Positions 9,742-16,959 of a stretch of DNA of 33,538 nt are shown one piece after another. Source of the stretch: an uncultured Eubacteriales bacterium (lineage in GTDB: Bacteria > Bacillota > Clostridia > Oscillospirales > Acutalibacteraceae); NCBI GenBank assembly GCA_900315285.1, contig OMYO01000021.1, positions 1 to 33,538 of the forward strand, in the 5' to 3' direction. Each line of letters opens with the position of its first letter. Positions within the stretch are counted from its first letter, which is position 1. The notes under the pieces were generated by a model, which was not told the DNA's origin, searched no databases, and saw nothing but the letters and a program-made list of their open reading frames with translations. The translations under genes and the position numbers were made by a program.

Positions 9742-10920
9742 ATGAAGATCAATCATAACTTCGACAACCTGGTGCCCAACTACCTGTTTGCCGACATCGC
9801 AAAGAAATCCTCCGAGTATGCAGCTGCCCACCCGGACAAGCCGCTCATCCGCATGGGAATCGGCGACGTCACGCTTCCCCTCCCGAAGGTGGCCGTGGAC
9901 GCCCTGAAGAAGGGTGCCGAGGACCTCGCCCACAAGGAGAGCTTCAAGGGCTATCCGGACTACGAGGGTTATGATTTTGTCCGCGAGGCCATCTCCAAAT
10001 ACTATGCCTCCTTCGGCGTCACCGTCAGCGCAGACGAAATCCTCGTCACCGACGGCGCCAAGGGCGACAGCGCCAACCTCTCGGAAATCTTCAGCCAGGA
10101 CAGTGTCGTCCTCGTCACGGACCCGGTCTATCCGGTCTATGTGGACTCCAACATCATGGCCGGCCGCAAGATCCTCTACGCCCCGTCCAACGAGGAGAAC
10201 GGCTTCTGCGCCGCTCCGGACGAGAGCGTCCATGCCGACCTCATCTACCTCTGCTCCCCGAACAACCCCACCGGCGCCGCCTTCTCCAAGGATCAGCTGA
10301 AGGCCTGGGTGGACTACGCCAACAAAGAGGACGCCGTCATCATCTACGACGCTGCCTATGAGCACTTCATCGTCGACGACTCCCCGCGCTCCATCTTCGC
10401 CATTGAGGGCGCCCGCACCTGTGCCATTGAGATCTGCTCCATGTCCAAGACCGCCGGCTTCACCGGCACCCGTGGCGGCTACACGGTCATTCCGAAGGAA
10501 CTCGTCCGTGACGGCCACAACATCTATGACCTCTGGTATCGCCGCCTGAGCACGAAGTACAACGGTGTCTCCTGGCCGGTACAGTGCGCCATTGCCGCCA
10601 TCTTCTCCGAGCAGGGCATGGCAGAAATCGACGACAACATCAACTACTACCGCGAAAATGCCTCCACTATCATGGCCACACTGGACAAGCTGGGCATTGA
10701 GTACACCGGCGGCAAAAACTCCCCCTATGTCTGGATGAAGTGCCCGAAGGGCATGGGCTCCTGGGAGTTCTTCGACTATATCCTGGAGGAAATCCAGGTC
10801 GTCGGCACCCCGGGCGAGGGCTTCGGTGACTGCGGCAAGGGTTGGTTCCGCTTCACCTCCTTCGGCTCCCACGAGAACACCGTCGAGGCCATGAAGCGTA
10901 TGGAGAAGCTGCTGGGCTAA
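9742..10920 (+). CDS. dapL: LL-diaminopimelate aminotransferase
   Basis: PLP enzyme converting tetrahydrodipicolinate directly to LL-diaminopimelate for lysine and peptidoglycan synthesis. The 392-residue product is a class I/II aminotransferase with the DapL-specific N-terminus (NHNFDNLVPNYLF), GIGDVTLPLP, YP-YEGYDFVREAI, SPNNPTGA, YDAAYE and the Schiff-base lysine K236 in SMSKTAGFTGTRGGY. Length is typical. GAGGAG precedes the ATG. This one-step pathway is typical of Clostridia, chlamydiae, cyanobacteria and some archaea, consistent with the inferred host. Confidence 0.95.
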   Translation: MKINHNFDNLVPNYLFADIAKKSSEYAAAHPDKPLIRMGIGDVTLPLPKVAVDALKKGAEDLAHKESFKGYPDYEGYDFVREAISKYYASFGVTVSADEILVTDGAKGDSANLSEIFSQDSVVLVTDPVYPVYVDSNIMAGRKILYAPSNEENGFCAAPDESVHADLIYLCSPNNPTGAAFSKDQLKAWVDYANKEDAVIIYDAAYEHFIVDDSPRSIFAIEGARTCAIEICSMSKTAGFTGTRGGYTVIPKELVRDGHNIYDLWYRRLSTKYNGVSWPVQCAIAAIFSEQGMAEIDDNINYYRENASTIMATLDKLGIEYTGGKNSPYVWMKCPKGMGSWEFFDYILEEIQVVGTPGEGFGDCGKGWFRFTSFGSHENTVEAMKRMEKLLG

Positions 10921-10977
10921 GGGCTAAGTGGTTGCCACTAGGCTTGCTTGGCTGCTCATGGCCGATTGGCGCGGGAA

Positions 10978-11079
10978 GCTGATTTGCCTCGCTTAGCCGG
11001 TGGCTTGCAAGACTGGTTGATGCACAGGGCTGATTTGCCTCGCTTAGCTGGTGGCTTGCAAGGCGAGTTGATGCACAGG
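10978..11079. repeat. 51-bp tandem duplication downstream of dapL
   Basis: Two copies of a 51-bp unit (10978-11028 and 11029-11079) differ at only a few positions, and a third copy begins at 11080 with GCTGAT. The words GCTTAGC-GGTGGCTTGCAA recur in each unit. No reading frame with a ribosome site is present. Confidence 0.85.
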
Positions 11080-11101
11080 GCTGATCATACCTGCAATTGA
11101 A

Positions 11102-11150
11102 TATAATATGAGTGTGTCGCTGGACGTGGGTCTGGCGGCACACTTTTTTT
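11102..11150 (+). terminator. Terminator downstream of dapL, with a TATAAT just before it
   Basis: GTGTGTCGCT (11112-11121) pairs with GGCGGCACAC (11134-11143) as a 10-bp stem with G-T pairs, followed by seven Ts. It is the first good terminator after dapL, about 190 bases past the stop. A perfect TATAAT at 11102-11107 stands directly before the hairpin but has no evident -35. Confidence 0.75.
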
Positions 11151-11248
11151 CGGGAGAGCGAGAAATTATTGAGGGAAGCAAGAGAGGGGGAATTCTTAGA
11201 GAAGAGCAGGAGGGGAAATATCACTGAATCCTTATTTTTAAGGGGGAA

Positions 11249-11690
11249 GGGGATAATTGATGGGAAGGAGTTTTGGGGAATACCACTAGAACCTTATCTG
11301 TTGGAGAAGAAGGTGGTAATTATTGGTAGGCAGCTAATTGGCAATACCACCGAACCCTCATCTAATTGGGAAAGAGGTGGTAATTGCTGGCGGGGAATTT
11401 TTGGAAAATACCACCGTACCCTTATCTATAGGGAAAGAGGGTGGTAATTATTGGCAGGCAGCTAATTGGAAATACCACGAACCCTTATCTATAGGGAAAG
11501 AAGGTGGTAATTGCTGGCGGGGAGCTTTTGGAAAATACCACCGGGCCCTTATTAATAGGGAAAGAAGGTGGTAATTGCTGGCGGGGAGCTTTGGGAAAAA
11601 ACCACTGAGCCCTTATTTATTGAGGAAGAGGGTGGTAATTGTTGGCGGGTAACTGGCTCGGCATACCACTAACCTTCTATTTCTTTGTGG
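11249..11690. repeat. 64-bp tandem array with GGTGGTAATT / AATACCACC hairpins
   Basis: GGTGGTAATT begins at 11312, 11376, 11440, 11503, 11567 and 11631, a period of 64 bp (one unit 63), with a degenerate first copy near 11249: about seven units. Each unit has two nested inverted repeats: GGTGGTAATT with AATACCACC, and CCCTTAT with ATAGGG. Spacers are as conserved as the arms, so it is not a CRISPR array. Apparent open frames here have no ribosome site and only reflect the period. Confidence 0.9.
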
Positions 11691-11752
11691 AATAGTGACA
11701 ATTGCCAGCGGCTAATCGGCTGAACTTACTGCTTTTTATTATTACTATAAGG

Positions 11753-11930
11753 TTTGCAGTTAATTCCCCGCGACCATATGATCCAGATTAACTGCAAATC
11801 GCTATTTCCAAATAGAATGCAGTTAATTGCCAACTCCCAGCCCGCCCCAACTTAACTGCAATCCCCCATAAATAAGGAAAAAGCAGTTAAATAGCGAGTA
11901 CTAACTGCCTCGCAATTAACTGCAATTAAT
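11753..11930. repeat. GCAGTTAA-arm hairpin repeats, second location
   Basis: Three consecutive hairpins have arms GCAGTTAA / TTAACTGC with unrelated loops (about 11755-11798, 11818-11860, 11882-11925). The arms match the family at 1-213, about 11.5 kb away, while the loops do not. The third unit also contains an internal ACTAACTGC copy. Confidence 0.85.
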
Positions 11931-12067
11931 AATTTTTACCCAAAAAGGTATGAAATCTCCCATCCGCCCCCCAAAAGGGCCCAATCAAACCCCAAAAGCA
12001 CACAGGCAGCCCCAGAGATTTTCCAGGCAGACCCCTGCATCGCCCAAAAGCGCCATAAATAGCCATT
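11931..12067. other. Pyrimidine-rich gap past the Crp/Fnr gene
   Basis: A plus-strand C-rich stretch with many CCCC and CCCAAAA words and one ATCGCCC heptamer (12039-12045). I see no gene and no convincing terminator for the minus-strand regulator, although the minus strand is T- and G-rich. Confidence 0.4.
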
Positions 12068-12727
12068 CTACAGGATTGTAAATGTATTTCCCTTTACAGC
12101 TATGACGCCCTCATCTTCCAGTGCATTCAGCTCCCGGTACAGGGCACTGCGGTTGGCGCATAGGTATTTGGCCAACTCGGTGCGGCTCAGGCTGATCTTG
12201 AACGTGGGGCTGCCGGCCTGCTGGGCCTCCATGGACAGGAAGGCCATGATCTTGTCCCGGAGGGAGCCCTTGGAGATGATCTCAATTTTTTCCATGAGCT
12301 GCCGGTTTTTGCCCCCGATGATGTCGAACATGTTCTCAATGAGTCTCTGGTGGAAGACGCAGGACTCGGCGCAGGGGTGGAGAATTTTCTGGGTGGATAG
12401 GAACAGGACTTCGCAGCGGGAAGCTGCCATGAAAGAGACCTTACTGCTGTTGTCTTTCCGCAGTGCGAAGCTCTCGCCGAAGAGCTCCCCGCACTCTATG
12501 AAGGCCAGCAGGGTTTCGTTGCCCCACACATCCTCCTTGAGCATGTGGACGGTGCCGGAGAGGACGACGCCGACCCGGTCAATGGGATCCTCGTCCAGAA
12601 AAATATATTCTCCCTTGTCGTAGGTGCGGGTGCAGCCTTGAAGACATGCGAGCAGGGCGGAGGTCTGCTGCGGCTGGATGTCGTCAAACAGCGGCAGCTG
12701 CATTTGCCCAATTGCTTTTTTGTCCAT
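12068..12727 (-). CDS. Crp/Fnr-family transcription regulator
   Basis: A 219-residue regulator with an N-terminal cyclic-nucleotide-type beta-roll (about 10-115; GEYIFLDED-PIDRVGVVLSGTVHM, GELFGESFAL), a dimerisation helix, and a C-terminal winged helix (SLSRTELAKYLCANRSALYRELNALEDEGVI). It lacks an obvious FNR [4Fe-4S] N-terminal cysteine cluster, though C28 and C32 are present. The start at 12727 is preferred because GGAG lies 9 bases ahead; an upstream ATG at 12742 has its GAGG about 15 bases away. It is divergent from asrABC and separated by a palindrome, so it probably controls asrABC and itself. Effector unknown. Confidence 0.88.
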   Translation of the reverse strand: MDKKAIGQMQLPLFDDIQPQQTSALLACLQGCTRTYDKGEYIFLDEDPIDRVGVVLSGTVHMLKEDVWGNETLLAFIECGELFGESFALRKDNSSKVSFMAASRCEVLFLSTQKILHPCAESCVFHQRLIENMFDIIGGKNRQLMEKIEIISKGSLRDKIMAFLSMEAQQAGSPTFKISLSRTELAKYLCANRSALYRELNALEDEGVIAVKGNTFTIL

Positions 12728-12762
12728 GAATCCCATCTCCATACAAAGCTATATTTTCCTCT

Positions 12763-12791
12763 ATTATAGGAAGATTTTGTTGCGTGAGCAA
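12763..12791 (-). promoter_or_regulatory. Promoter of the Crp/Fnr regulator
   Basis: On the minus strand TTGCTC (12791-12786) and TATAAT (12768-12763) are spaced by 17 bases. The -35 lies inside the palindrome at 12779-12792, which suggests autorepression. Confidence 0.7.
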
Positions 12792-12792
12792 C
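12779..12792. promoter_or_regulatory. Palindromic operator between the Crp/Fnr gene and asrA
   Basis: GTTGC-GTGA-GCAAC is a perfect inverted repeat of the general size and symmetry of Crp/Fnr sites. It covers the -35 of the regulator's promoter. On the plus strand its centre is about 41 bases upstream of the transcription start expected from a TATCCT at 12814-12819, the classical class II activator position. The start point is inferred, not observed. Confidence 0.55.
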
Positions 12793-12852
12793 GTAAATCG
12801 CCCCTGGTTATGCTATCCTTAAGACAGACTATATAGACTGGGAGGTCTTGCC

Positions 12853-13857
12853 ATGGGATATATCCTGACACCCGAGGAATTCGGGAACAGCATCCAAAAA
12901 CTGCAGGAATCCTACCGCATCTTTGCCCCGGTGAAGAAGACCGGGGAGGGGCGCTTCTTCGACACGGACGTGGTCCGCTACGACTATGTCCATTCGGCCG
13001 AGGAAATGGAACTGCAGGAGAAGTCCGACTATCCATTCCGTGAAATCCTGACCCCGCTCTCTGAGACGCTCTTCTACTTTGTGGAGGATGAGTGCCGTTC
13101 CAAGGAAGTGGAGAAGGAGGAGGTCATCGTTCTGCTCCGCGCATGTGACCTGAATGCGGTCAAGCGCCTGGACGATATGTATCTCCACAACGGTGCCGAG
13201 GAGGACTGGTTCTACGCCCAGAAACGAGAGCACGTCCACTTCGCCCTCATCGGATGTCCCGAGAGCTTTGAGAACTGCTTCTGCGTCAGCATGGGCAGCA
13301 ACAAGGCGGACAACTATGTTTTCTCGGTGGACGAGGCCGACGGGGAGTACCGCATTGACGTGAAAGACGGCGAGTTTAACGACATCTTCTCTGCTGGAAA
13401 GCCTACGGATGTCGTGCCTGCCAGCGTCACGGAGAACAAGCAGAAGGTTAGCCTTCCAGAGGAGTTCCCCGCTAGCATCCGGAACGACGAGCTCTGGAAC
13501 GAGTATGACTCCCGCTGTATCAATTGTGGGCGATGCAATTTTGTCTGTCCCACCTGCACCTGCTTTACCATGCAGGACATCTTCTACACCGACAACGGCC
13601 GGGTCGGCGAGCGCCGCCGGGTCCAGGCGTCGTGTATGGTGGACGGCTACACGACGGTGGCCGGCGGCGGCCAGTACCGCCGGAAGAACGGCGAGCGCAT
13701 GCGCTTCAAGGTCATGCATAAGATCTATGATCACAAAAAACGCTTCGGGTACAACATGTGTGTCGGCTGTGGCCGGTGCGACGACGTATGTCCCGAGTAC
13801 ATCTCGTACATAACGATTCTACAGAAGGCCGCTAAGGCAGCAGAGGAGGCGGAATAA
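12853..13857 (+). CDS. asrA: Anaerobic sulfite reductase subunit A
   Basis: Iron-sulfur electron-transfer subunit (334 residues) of the cytoplasmic NADH-linked anaerobic sulfite reductase that makes sulfide. The N-terminal two thirds is the AsrA/HdrA-like region with conserved cysteines (LLRACDLNAVKRLD, LIGCPESFENCFC). Two ferredoxin clusters follow: CINCGRCNFVCPTCTCF and, near the C-terminus, CVGCGRCDDVCPEY. GGGAGG is well placed before the ATG. The next gene begins one base after the stop, so translation is coupled. It is the first gene of asrABC, divergent from the Crp/Fnr regulator. Confidence 0.93.
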   Translation: MGYILTPEEFGNSIQKLQESYRIFAPVKKTGEGRFFDTDVVRYDYVHSAEEMELQEKSDYPFREILTPLSETLFYFVEDECRSKEVEKEEVIVLLRACDLNAVKRLDDMYLHNGAEEDWFYAQKREHVHFALIGCPESFENCFCVSMGSNKADNYVFSVDEADGEYRIDVKDGEFNDIFSAGKPTDVVPASVTENKQKVSLPEEFPASIRNDELWNEYDSRCINCGRCNFVCPTCTCFTMQDIFYTDNGRVGERRRVQASCMVDGYTTVAGGGQYRRKNGERMRFKVMHKIYDHKKRFGYNMCVGCGRCDDVCPEYISYITILQKAAKAAEEAE

Positions 13858-13858
13858 C

Positions 13859-14650
13859 ATGGCTGATAACCCCTATATCCCGTTTCCGGGAACCATTCTG
13901 GACATCATCAAGCACACGGGCAAAGAGTGGACGTTCCGCACCTCCTTTGAGGGCGATGTAAAGCCCGGCCAGTTCTTTGAGATCTCCGTGCCGAAATACG
14001 GTGAGACCCCCATCTCGGTCAGCGGCATTGGCCCTGGCTTCGTGGATTTTACCATCCGTAAAGTCGGTAAGGTCACCGACGAAATCTTCACCTATGAGCC
14101 GGGCAAGACCCTGCTTCTCCGCGGCCCCTACGGCAACGGCTTTGACACGGATCTCTTCACAGACGGCGAGACCGTTATTGTTGCTGGCGGCACCGGCGTC
14201 TCTCCGGTCCGCGGTGTCATTCAGGCCCTGGCGGAATCTGCCGAGCCGAAGGACAAGCATGTCATCGTCGGCTTCAAGAGCCCAAGCGACATGCTGTTCC
14301 GGGACGACCTCAAAGATTGGGATGAAAAACTCGACCTCATCCTGACCGTCGACGGTGCGCCCGAGGGTTACACCGGAAAAACCGGATTCGTAACAGAGTA
14401 CATTCCGAAACTCACGCTGAAAGATGTCTCCACGGCACGGGCTGTCGTCGTCGGACCGCCTCCTATGATGCGTTTCTCTGTGGCCGGTCTTCTGAAACTG
14501 GGCCTGAAAGAGGAGAACATCTGGGTCTCCCACGAGCGCAAAATGTGCTGCGGCCTCGGAAAGTGCGGCCACTGCCGCGTCGGCGACACCTATATCTGTC
14601 TCGACGGCCCGGTCTTCAACTACAGCGAAGCCAAATATCTTGTGGACTGA
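13859..14650 (+). CDS. asrB: Anaerobic sulfite reductase subunit B (FAD/NADH-binding)
   Basis: FNR-like flavoprotein of 263 residues passing electrons from NADH toward AsrA and AsrC. It has an FAD-binding barrel (PGQFFEISVPKYGETPISVS), the NAD-binding GGTGVSPVRG motif near 118 and a C-terminal [2Fe-2S] site in CCGLGKCGHCRVGDTYICLDGPVF, as in dihydroorotate dehydrogenase electron-transfer subunits and AsrB. Length and motif order are standard. It is followed 12 bases later by asrC. Confidence 0.93.
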   Translation: MADNPYIPFPGTILDIIKHTGKEWTFRTSFEGDVKPGQFFEISVPKYGETPISVSGIGPGFVDFTIRKVGKVTDEIFTYEPGKTLLLRGPYGNGFDTDLFTDGETVIVAGGTGVSPVRGVIQALAESAEPKDKHVIVGFKSPSDMLFRDDLKDWDEKLDLILTVDGAPEGYTGKTGFVTEYIPKLTLKDVSTARAVVVGPPPMMRFSVAGLLKLGLKEENIWVSHERKMCCGLGKCGHCRVGDTYICLDGPVFNYSEAKYLVD

Positions 14651-14662
14651 GGAGGGAACGAT

Positions 14663-15637
14663 ATGGATATCAATACGAAAAAACTGAAGAAGAACGCGTT
14701 CCGTGTCTCCAAGGTCCGCGGGGAGACCGCCTCCCGTGTCCGTATCCCCGGCGGATATATCAACGCCGAATCGCTCCAGCGCGTGGTGGAAATTGCGGAA
14801 AAATACGGAAACGGCCAAATCTTCATCACGAACCGCCAGGGCATTGAGATCCCCGGCATCTCCCTGGAGGACTGGGACGCCGTCAACGCTGAGCTCCAGG
14901 ACATCATTGACGCCTCCGGTGTAAACCAGGAGGAGCGTGGAGCGGGCTACCCGGCATCCGGCACACGGAATGTCACCGCATGTCCCGGCGCCAGCCTCTG
15001 CCCCTACGGCAACTACTACACGACGGAGTTCGCAAAGGAAATGGACAAGACCATTTATCCGAACGACCTGCATTACAAAGTGGCCTTTACAGGCTGCTCC
15101 AATGACTGCGGCAAGGTCCGCCAGCACGACTTTGGTATCATCGGTATGACGGAGCCCCAGTACGACCCGAACCGCTGCGTCAACTGCGGTGCCTGCGTCG
15201 ACATGTGCCAGCGCAAGTCTGTCGGCGCCCTGAAGACCGTGAACTACAAGGTCGTCCGTGACCCGGACAAGTGCGTCGGCTGCGGTGTCTGTGTTGTCTA
15301 CTGCCCGACCCGCGCCTGGACTCGCAGCAAGGAGCAGTACTACCGCCTGACCCTTCTGGGCCGCACGGGCAAGAAGAACCCGCGCCTCGGCCAGGACTTC
15401 ATCAAATGGGTAGACCATGACAGCATTCTGAAAATCGTCAAGAACTCCTATGACTTCACGAAGGAGTACATTGACCCGACCGCACCGGAGGGCAAGGAAC
15501 ACGTGGGCTACATTGTGGACCGCGTCGGCTTCGACGAGTTCAAGAAGTACATCATGAAGGATGTGGAGCTCGGCCCGAAGGCCAAGGTATCCCAGACCGT
15601 ATACTGGGGCGGAAAGCACTATGATAAGTGGGAATAA
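14663..15637 (+). CDS. asrC: Anaerobic sulfite reductase subunit C (siroheme)
   Basis: Catalytic siroheme/[4Fe-4S] subunit (324 residues) reducing sulfite to sulfide. Coupled-cluster cysteines are visible in CPGASLCPYGNY and in CSNDCGKVRQHDFGIIG. An inserted two-cluster ferredoxin follows (CVNCGACVDMCQ and CVGCGVCVVYCPTRAW). The N-terminal siroheme-reductase half-domain (FRVSKVRGETASRVRIPGG) is present. GAGGG precedes the ATG. It ends the operon at a bidirectional terminator; a GTGAATCGCCC copy sits two bases after its stop. Confidence 0.94.
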   Translation: MDINTKKLKKNAFRVSKVRGETASRVRIPGGYINAESLQRVVEIAEKYGNGQIFITNRQGIEIPGISLEDWDAVNAELQDIIDASGVNQEERGAGYPASGTRNVTACPGASLCPYGNYYTTEFAKEMDKTIYPNDLHYKVAFTGCSNDCGKVRQHDFGIIGMTEPQYDPNRCVNCGACVDMCQRKSVGALKTVNYKVVRDPDKCVGCGVCVVYCPTRAWTRSKEQYYRLTLLGRTGKKNPRLGQDFIKWVDHDSILKIVKNSYDFTKEYIDPTAPEGKEHVGYIVDRVGFDEFKKYIMKDVELGPKAKVSQTVYWGGKHYDKWE

Positions 15638-15662
15638 GTGAATCGCCCACCCGAATAAAAAG

Positions 15663-15698
15663 AGGATGTACCACCAGATGGGTGATACATCCTTTTTT
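15663..15698. terminator. Bidirectional terminator between asrC and the convergent exported-protein gene
   Basis: AGGATGTA-CACC (15663-15675) pairs with GGGTG-TACATCCT (15680-15692) with one mismatch and a four-base loop. Six Ts follow on the plus strand and five As precede it, so it works for both converging genes. Confidence 0.85.
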
Positions 15699-15700
15699 CT

Positions 15701-16519
15701 TTATGCTGGCTCCGTGAACGGCTCGCCGAACCCAATGGCAATGTTGTTTAGGTTGGCGACATCAATATTTGGCGATTGAGTCCCGGGGTCAAAGACGATG
15801 TCGATGAAGCCGCCGGAGGGGTAGCCGTCGATGATGTGGTTTGAGCCGTAGAAATTTTTGTCCAGAGGCAGGCTGGAGTAGATGAGGGGATCTTCCAACA
15901 ACTTGGAGTAGCCCTCCGCAATGATTTCGCCGTTGGATAAAAGTTGTACTTGGCCAAGTCCGTAGAATTTCAGCTTACCGCCGGTGACGTTGGTGACATC
16001 ACAGATTACATGGAGCCGATTGGTGCCATCCCTTAAGATGTAGAGAGGGGTGATCATCAGGTTGCCGCGGATATAATCGAGATCCGTACTATTCCGATTT
16101 GGGAATACGGTTCGAGTAACCGCAATGTTTTTAAGGCTGAAAGTATGGTTCGAGGAGGAATCTTCTACCGGGAGAACTCCGACTCTTCCGAATTCTTTGT
16201 TTGTGGGGTTGTAGGTGTTGTAAAAAGCCTTGATTACGACTGCTATGTGAGTTGCAAGTTCACTACCAGTAACATCCTGCCTTTCTAATGTTCCGTCTTT
16301 TCCATCCTGAATAAATTGTCCAATGGGGTCGTCATATTGGCTATAGTGCTCAATATTCTTGATATCCGTTTCCACTAGCAATTTTATCAAGTTTTTGGCG
16401 GATGGAGTGGATGAGCCGCTTGGTGCTGTGGCACCTTCTGGAGAAGCGGAGACAGATACAGCAAAAACTGCAGTAAAAAGAATACTTGCTAACAGTAGCA
16501 AGAGGGTCTTCTTTTTCAT
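15701..16519 (-). CDS. Exported protein of unknown function
   Basis: A 272-residue protein with a clear Sec signal peptide: MKKK, a leucine-rich hydrophobic core and a likely cleavage after SVSA (about residue 26), followed by a Ser/Thr/Pro/Gly-rich linker. The mature part has no cysteine cluster and no motif I recognise; features such as VICDVTNVTGGKLKFYGLGQVQLLSNGEIIAEG suggest a beta-rich, immunoglobulin-like fold, which is inference. The start at 16519 is chosen because AGAGGA lies about nine bases ahead and the signal peptide begins there; an upstream in-frame ATG at 16552 overlaps the promoter. It has its own promoter at 16551-16579. Confidence 0.75.
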   Translation of the reverse strand: MKKKTLLLLLASILFTAVFAVSVSASPEGATAPSGSSTPSAKNLIKLLVETDIKNIEHYSQYDDPIGQFIQDGKDGTLERQDVTGSELATHIAVVIKAFYNTYNPTNKEFGRVGVLPVEDSSSNHTFSLKNIAVTRTVFPNRNSTDLDYIRGNLMITPLYILRDGTNRLHVICDVTNVTGGKLKFYGLGQVQLLSNGEIIAEGYSKLLEDPLIYSSLPLDKNFYGSNHIIDGYPSGGFIDIVFDPGTQSPNIDVANLNNIAIGFGEPFTEPA

Positions 16520-16550
16520 GAAATCATTCCTCTTTTTGACGTTTATATTC

Positions 16551-16579
16551 AATATACTCTATTTGAGGGAAAACTCCAA
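16551..16579 (-). promoter_or_regulatory. Promoter of the 272-residue exported protein
   Basis: On the minus strand TTGGAG (16579-16574) and TATATT (16556-16551) are separated by exactly 17 bases, 31 bases before the start codon. Confidence 0.65.
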
Positions 16580-16580
16580 C

Positions 16581-16628
16581 TTGAAAAAGAAACCAATCGG
16601 GCCCATGGAAGTTCATGGGCCTGATTGG
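16581..16628 (-). terminator. Terminator of the 14-codon gene
   Basis: CCAATC-GGGCCCATG (16593-16607) pairs with CATGGGCC-TGATTGG (16614-16628) as a 15-bp stem with one G-T pair and a six-base loop. On the minus strand it continues into TTTCTTTTTC. It separates the tiny ORF from the exported-protein gene, whose promoter begins just beyond it. Confidence 0.8.
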
Positions 16629-16648
16629 CATTATGAATAAGATATTAT

Positions 16649-16693
16649 TTATCCAAAAATATAAAAGAGGATAGTAAAGATTACACTGAGCAT
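16649..16693 (-). CDS. 14-residue hydrophobic peptide, candidate small toxin or membrane peptide
   Basis: A complete tiny gene: AAAGGAGG four to five bases before ATG, 14 sense codons, TAA, then a strong terminator. The predicted peptide MLSVIFTILFYIFG is almost wholly hydrophobic and could insert in a membrane. A promoter-like TTAATG/TATAAA pair with 17-base spacing lies upstream and encloses a perfect 12-bp palindrome. Such compact units resemble type I toxin peptides or signalling peptides, but the family is not recognised and no antisense RNA can be shown. A leader peptide is unlikely because a terminator and a new promoter intervene before the next gene. Confidence 0.55.
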   Translation of the reverse strand: MLSVIFTILFYIFG

Positions 16694-16718
16694 CAAACCT
16701 CCTTTCCGATCGATCTGC

Positions 16719-16747
16719 TTTATATAGAAAGTGGCCACTTCCATTAA
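16719..16747 (-). promoter_or_regulatory. Promoter with embedded palindrome for the 14-codon gene
   Basis: On the minus strand TTAATG (16747-16742) and TATAAA (16724-16719) are spaced by 17 bases. The spacer contains the perfect palindrome AAGTGGCCACTT (16729-16740), a likely operator that would block polymerase. Confidence 0.5.
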
Positions 16748-16769
16748 GTACGCCATATGGTTGGAATTT

Positions 16770-16881
16770 CAGACCAAATAGGAGAAAAAAGGTGGTGTGG
16801 TCTAACGAGAGAGTCAATCGCCCCAGAAATAGGGCAAAATCGTTAGACCAAAATGGAATTTTCAAGGCGAATGGTCTAACG
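16770..16881 (-). repeat. GTTAGACC-arm repeat block, inverted copy
   Basis: Copies of GGTCTAAC / GTTAGACC form nested hairpins, including perfect arms GGTCTAACGA (from about 16799) and TCGTTAGACC (to about 16859) whose loop holds ATCGCCC (16817-16823). The block is the reverse-complement relative of those at 30887 and 32896. An open frame running through it resembles one in the 32896 block only because the DNA is repeated. Confidence 0.85.
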
Positions 16882-16899
16882 CCCAAATTTCCCCAAATG

Positions 16900-16937
16900 A
16901 AAAAGGAGCCGCACCACGTAAGCAGTGATACAGCCCC
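16900..16937 (-). terminator. Terminator of the 273-residue exported protein gene
   Basis: GGAGCCGCACCAC (16905-16917) and GTGATACAGCCCC (16925-16937) pair over 13 positions with G-T pairs and a seven-base loop. On the minus strand five Ts follow. It is 22 bases past the stop at 16960. Confidence 0.8.
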
Positions 16938-16959
16938 TTAAATTTTATGAAATTTTGCG

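Noticed and set aside
11112..11447. A 111-residue plus-strand frame over the terminator and 64-bp array
   Set aside because: It starts inside the terminator stem region, lacks a ribosome site and encodes only the translated repeat.
11249..11690. CRISPR array
   Set aside because: The period is regular, but the segments between arms are as conserved as the arms; there are no unique spacers and no cas genes. The same applies to the arrays at 30599 and 33126.
16524..16886. Minus-strand 120-residue protein resembling a frame at 32693-33031
   Set aside because: The shared stretch (around LKIPFWSND and LALFLGRL) is only the translated GTTAGACC repeat; each frame has unrelated ends and no ribosome site, and one runs through a terminator.
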